Positions 63,408 through 64,000 of a DNA stretch of 64,000 nucleotides are shown piece after piece. Source of the DNA: an uncultured Pelagibacteraceae bacterium. GTDB lineage: Bacteria > Pseudomonadota > Alphaproteobacteria > Pelagibacterales > Pelagibacteraceae. How positions within the stretch are numbered: position 1 is the stretch's first letter; each line of letters opens with the position of its first letter. The notes beneath the pieces are model-generated. The model saw only the letters and a program-made list of their open reading frames with translations, made no database searches and was not told the origin of the DNA. The translations under genes were made by a program, and so were the position numbers. The stretch covers positions 62,001 to 126,000 of the forward strand of contig CACMAX010000001.1 of assembly GCA_902611845.1 (NCBI GenBank). Reading direction: 5' to 3'.

Positions 63408-64000
63408 ATGGATTTTTTAGTCTTCCAATATCCAATGATAACCATTCAAGCATGTCTTGATGGACTTTTACTTGGAATATTATTTGCGTTAATTGCTTAT
63501 GGAATGGCACTCCAATGGGGTGTTATGAATATAATTAATATTGCTCAGGGAGACCTTGTTATATTGGGTGGTTACATCGCATATTTTATGTATCTCTATG
63601 GTATTCATCCAGCTTGGGGAGTGATTGTCTCTCCTATAATTATGTATTTTGTTGGTATTGCAATTTATAAATTAGTTATAAATAAAGTTGTAGACAGAGA
63701 TCTATTCATTTCAATATTAGCGACTTTTGGAATTAGTATTCTTTTCATGCAGTTAATGAACTTTGCATTTGGAGCAGACGTTGTTTTGGCTAATTCTGGA
63801 TACGGGACCACAATGTTGTTTGATAATAACGTTGTTTTGCCGAACTCTAAAATATTTTCTGCCTTTATAAGTATTGTATTTGCAATTTGTTTAGTTGTTT
63901 ATATGAAAAGATCAAAATTAGGTCGTGCTATTAGAGCAACAGCTCAAAACGCAAGAGCTGCAAAAATTTTAGGTGTTGATACTGAAAAAGTTTATGCAGC
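63408..64000 (+). CDS. livH: Branched-chain amino acid ABC transporter permease (LivH type), 3' truncated by window
   Basis: Open from ATG at 63408 to the window end (197 codons). The translation begins MDFLVFQYPMITIQACLDG and includes GMALQWGVMNIINIAQGDLVILGGY, a LivH hallmark, then the SILATFGISILFMQL segment and KRSKLGRAIRATAQNARAAKILGVD, the cytoplasmic coupling loop. It forms the membrane channel with LivM for the preceding binding protein; livM and the ATPases would lie beyond the window. Confidence 0.93.
   Translation, partial: MDFLVFQYPMITIQACLDGLLLGILFALIAYGMALQWGVMNIINIAQGDLVILGGYIAYFMYLYGIHPAWGVIVSPIIMYFVGIAIYKLVINKVVDRDLFISILATFGISILFMQLMNFAFGADVVLANSGYGTTMLFDNNVVLPNSKIFSAFISIVFAICLVVYMKRSKLGRAIRATAQNARAAKILGVDTEKVYA

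Overview
The window is AT-rich, gene-dense chromosomal DNA (most gaps under 100 bases, many 1-20 base overlaps) from an alphaproteobacterium. The best guess is a member of, or close relative of, the Pelagibacterales (SAR11). This is inferred from base composition, the streamlined layout, a circularly permuted two-piece tmRNA with alphaproteobacterial signatures, and the gene content. No insertion sequence, prophage, integrase or CRISPR array was seen.

Layout. 1-4982: end of pyruvate phosphate dikinase, nadC-nadA (NAD synthesis), tRNA-Leu(GAG), permuted tmRNA, thyX, and an Mrp Fe-S carrier gene with a frameshift. 5037-9501: membrane quality control (hflK-hflC-DUF2065-degP) plus miaA. 9553-14571: branched-chain amino acid synthesis (ilvB-ilvH-ilvC, leuA). 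14575-20041: cell-shape cluster mreB-mreC-mreD(frameshifted)-PBP2-rodA. 20042-21331: a GAF-SpoIIE phosphatase on the minus strand. 21500-25956: prepilin peptidase with a MoxR/DUF58/transglutaminase cluster. 25945-46826: a large type IV pilus locus in two divergent operons. The minus operon is pilT, fimT, pilV, pilW, pilX, a small secreted protein, pilY1 and an autotransporter-like protein. The plus operon is a pilM-pilN fusion, pilO, pilP, pilQ, pilB and pilC. Convergent with pilC is an RsbV/RsbW-like pair, followed by two pilins. 46893-51826: two ammonium transporter-SpoIIE phosphatase fusions around a small secreted heavy-metal-binding-like protein, then the decayed tail of a third phosphatase. 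51899-64000: amino acid oxidoreductase, DMT transporter, 2-hydroxyacid dehydrogenase, aceE, HDAC-like hydrolase, msrB, an inverse-autotransporter-type barrel with a secreted partner, glutaredoxin, DUF2805, a LysE-type exporter and the start of a branched-chain amino acid ABC transporter.

The most interesting feature is a candidate ammonium-responsive partner-switching system. The window holds an anti-sigma-type HATPase kinase, a STAS antagonist with its phosphorylatable serine, and three SpoIIE/PP2C phosphatases, two of them fused to Amt channels. The kinase/antagonist pair lies between pilC and pilA, and the Amt fusions lie just downstream. The simplest hypothesis is that ammonium passage or occupancy is read by the fused phosphatase, which dephosphorylates the STAS protein and so changes an output that may include pili. 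No sigma factor or other output protein is visible here, so the output is unknown.

Other unusual points: a beta-propeller inserted inside the VWA domain of PilY1; a fused PilM-PilN; a predicted lipoprotein secretin; an autotransporter-like gene inside the pilus operon with a coiled-coil tail after its barrel; two one-base homopolymer frameshifts in normally essential genes; and an inverted repeat covering the likely ribosome binding site of a LysE-family exporter.
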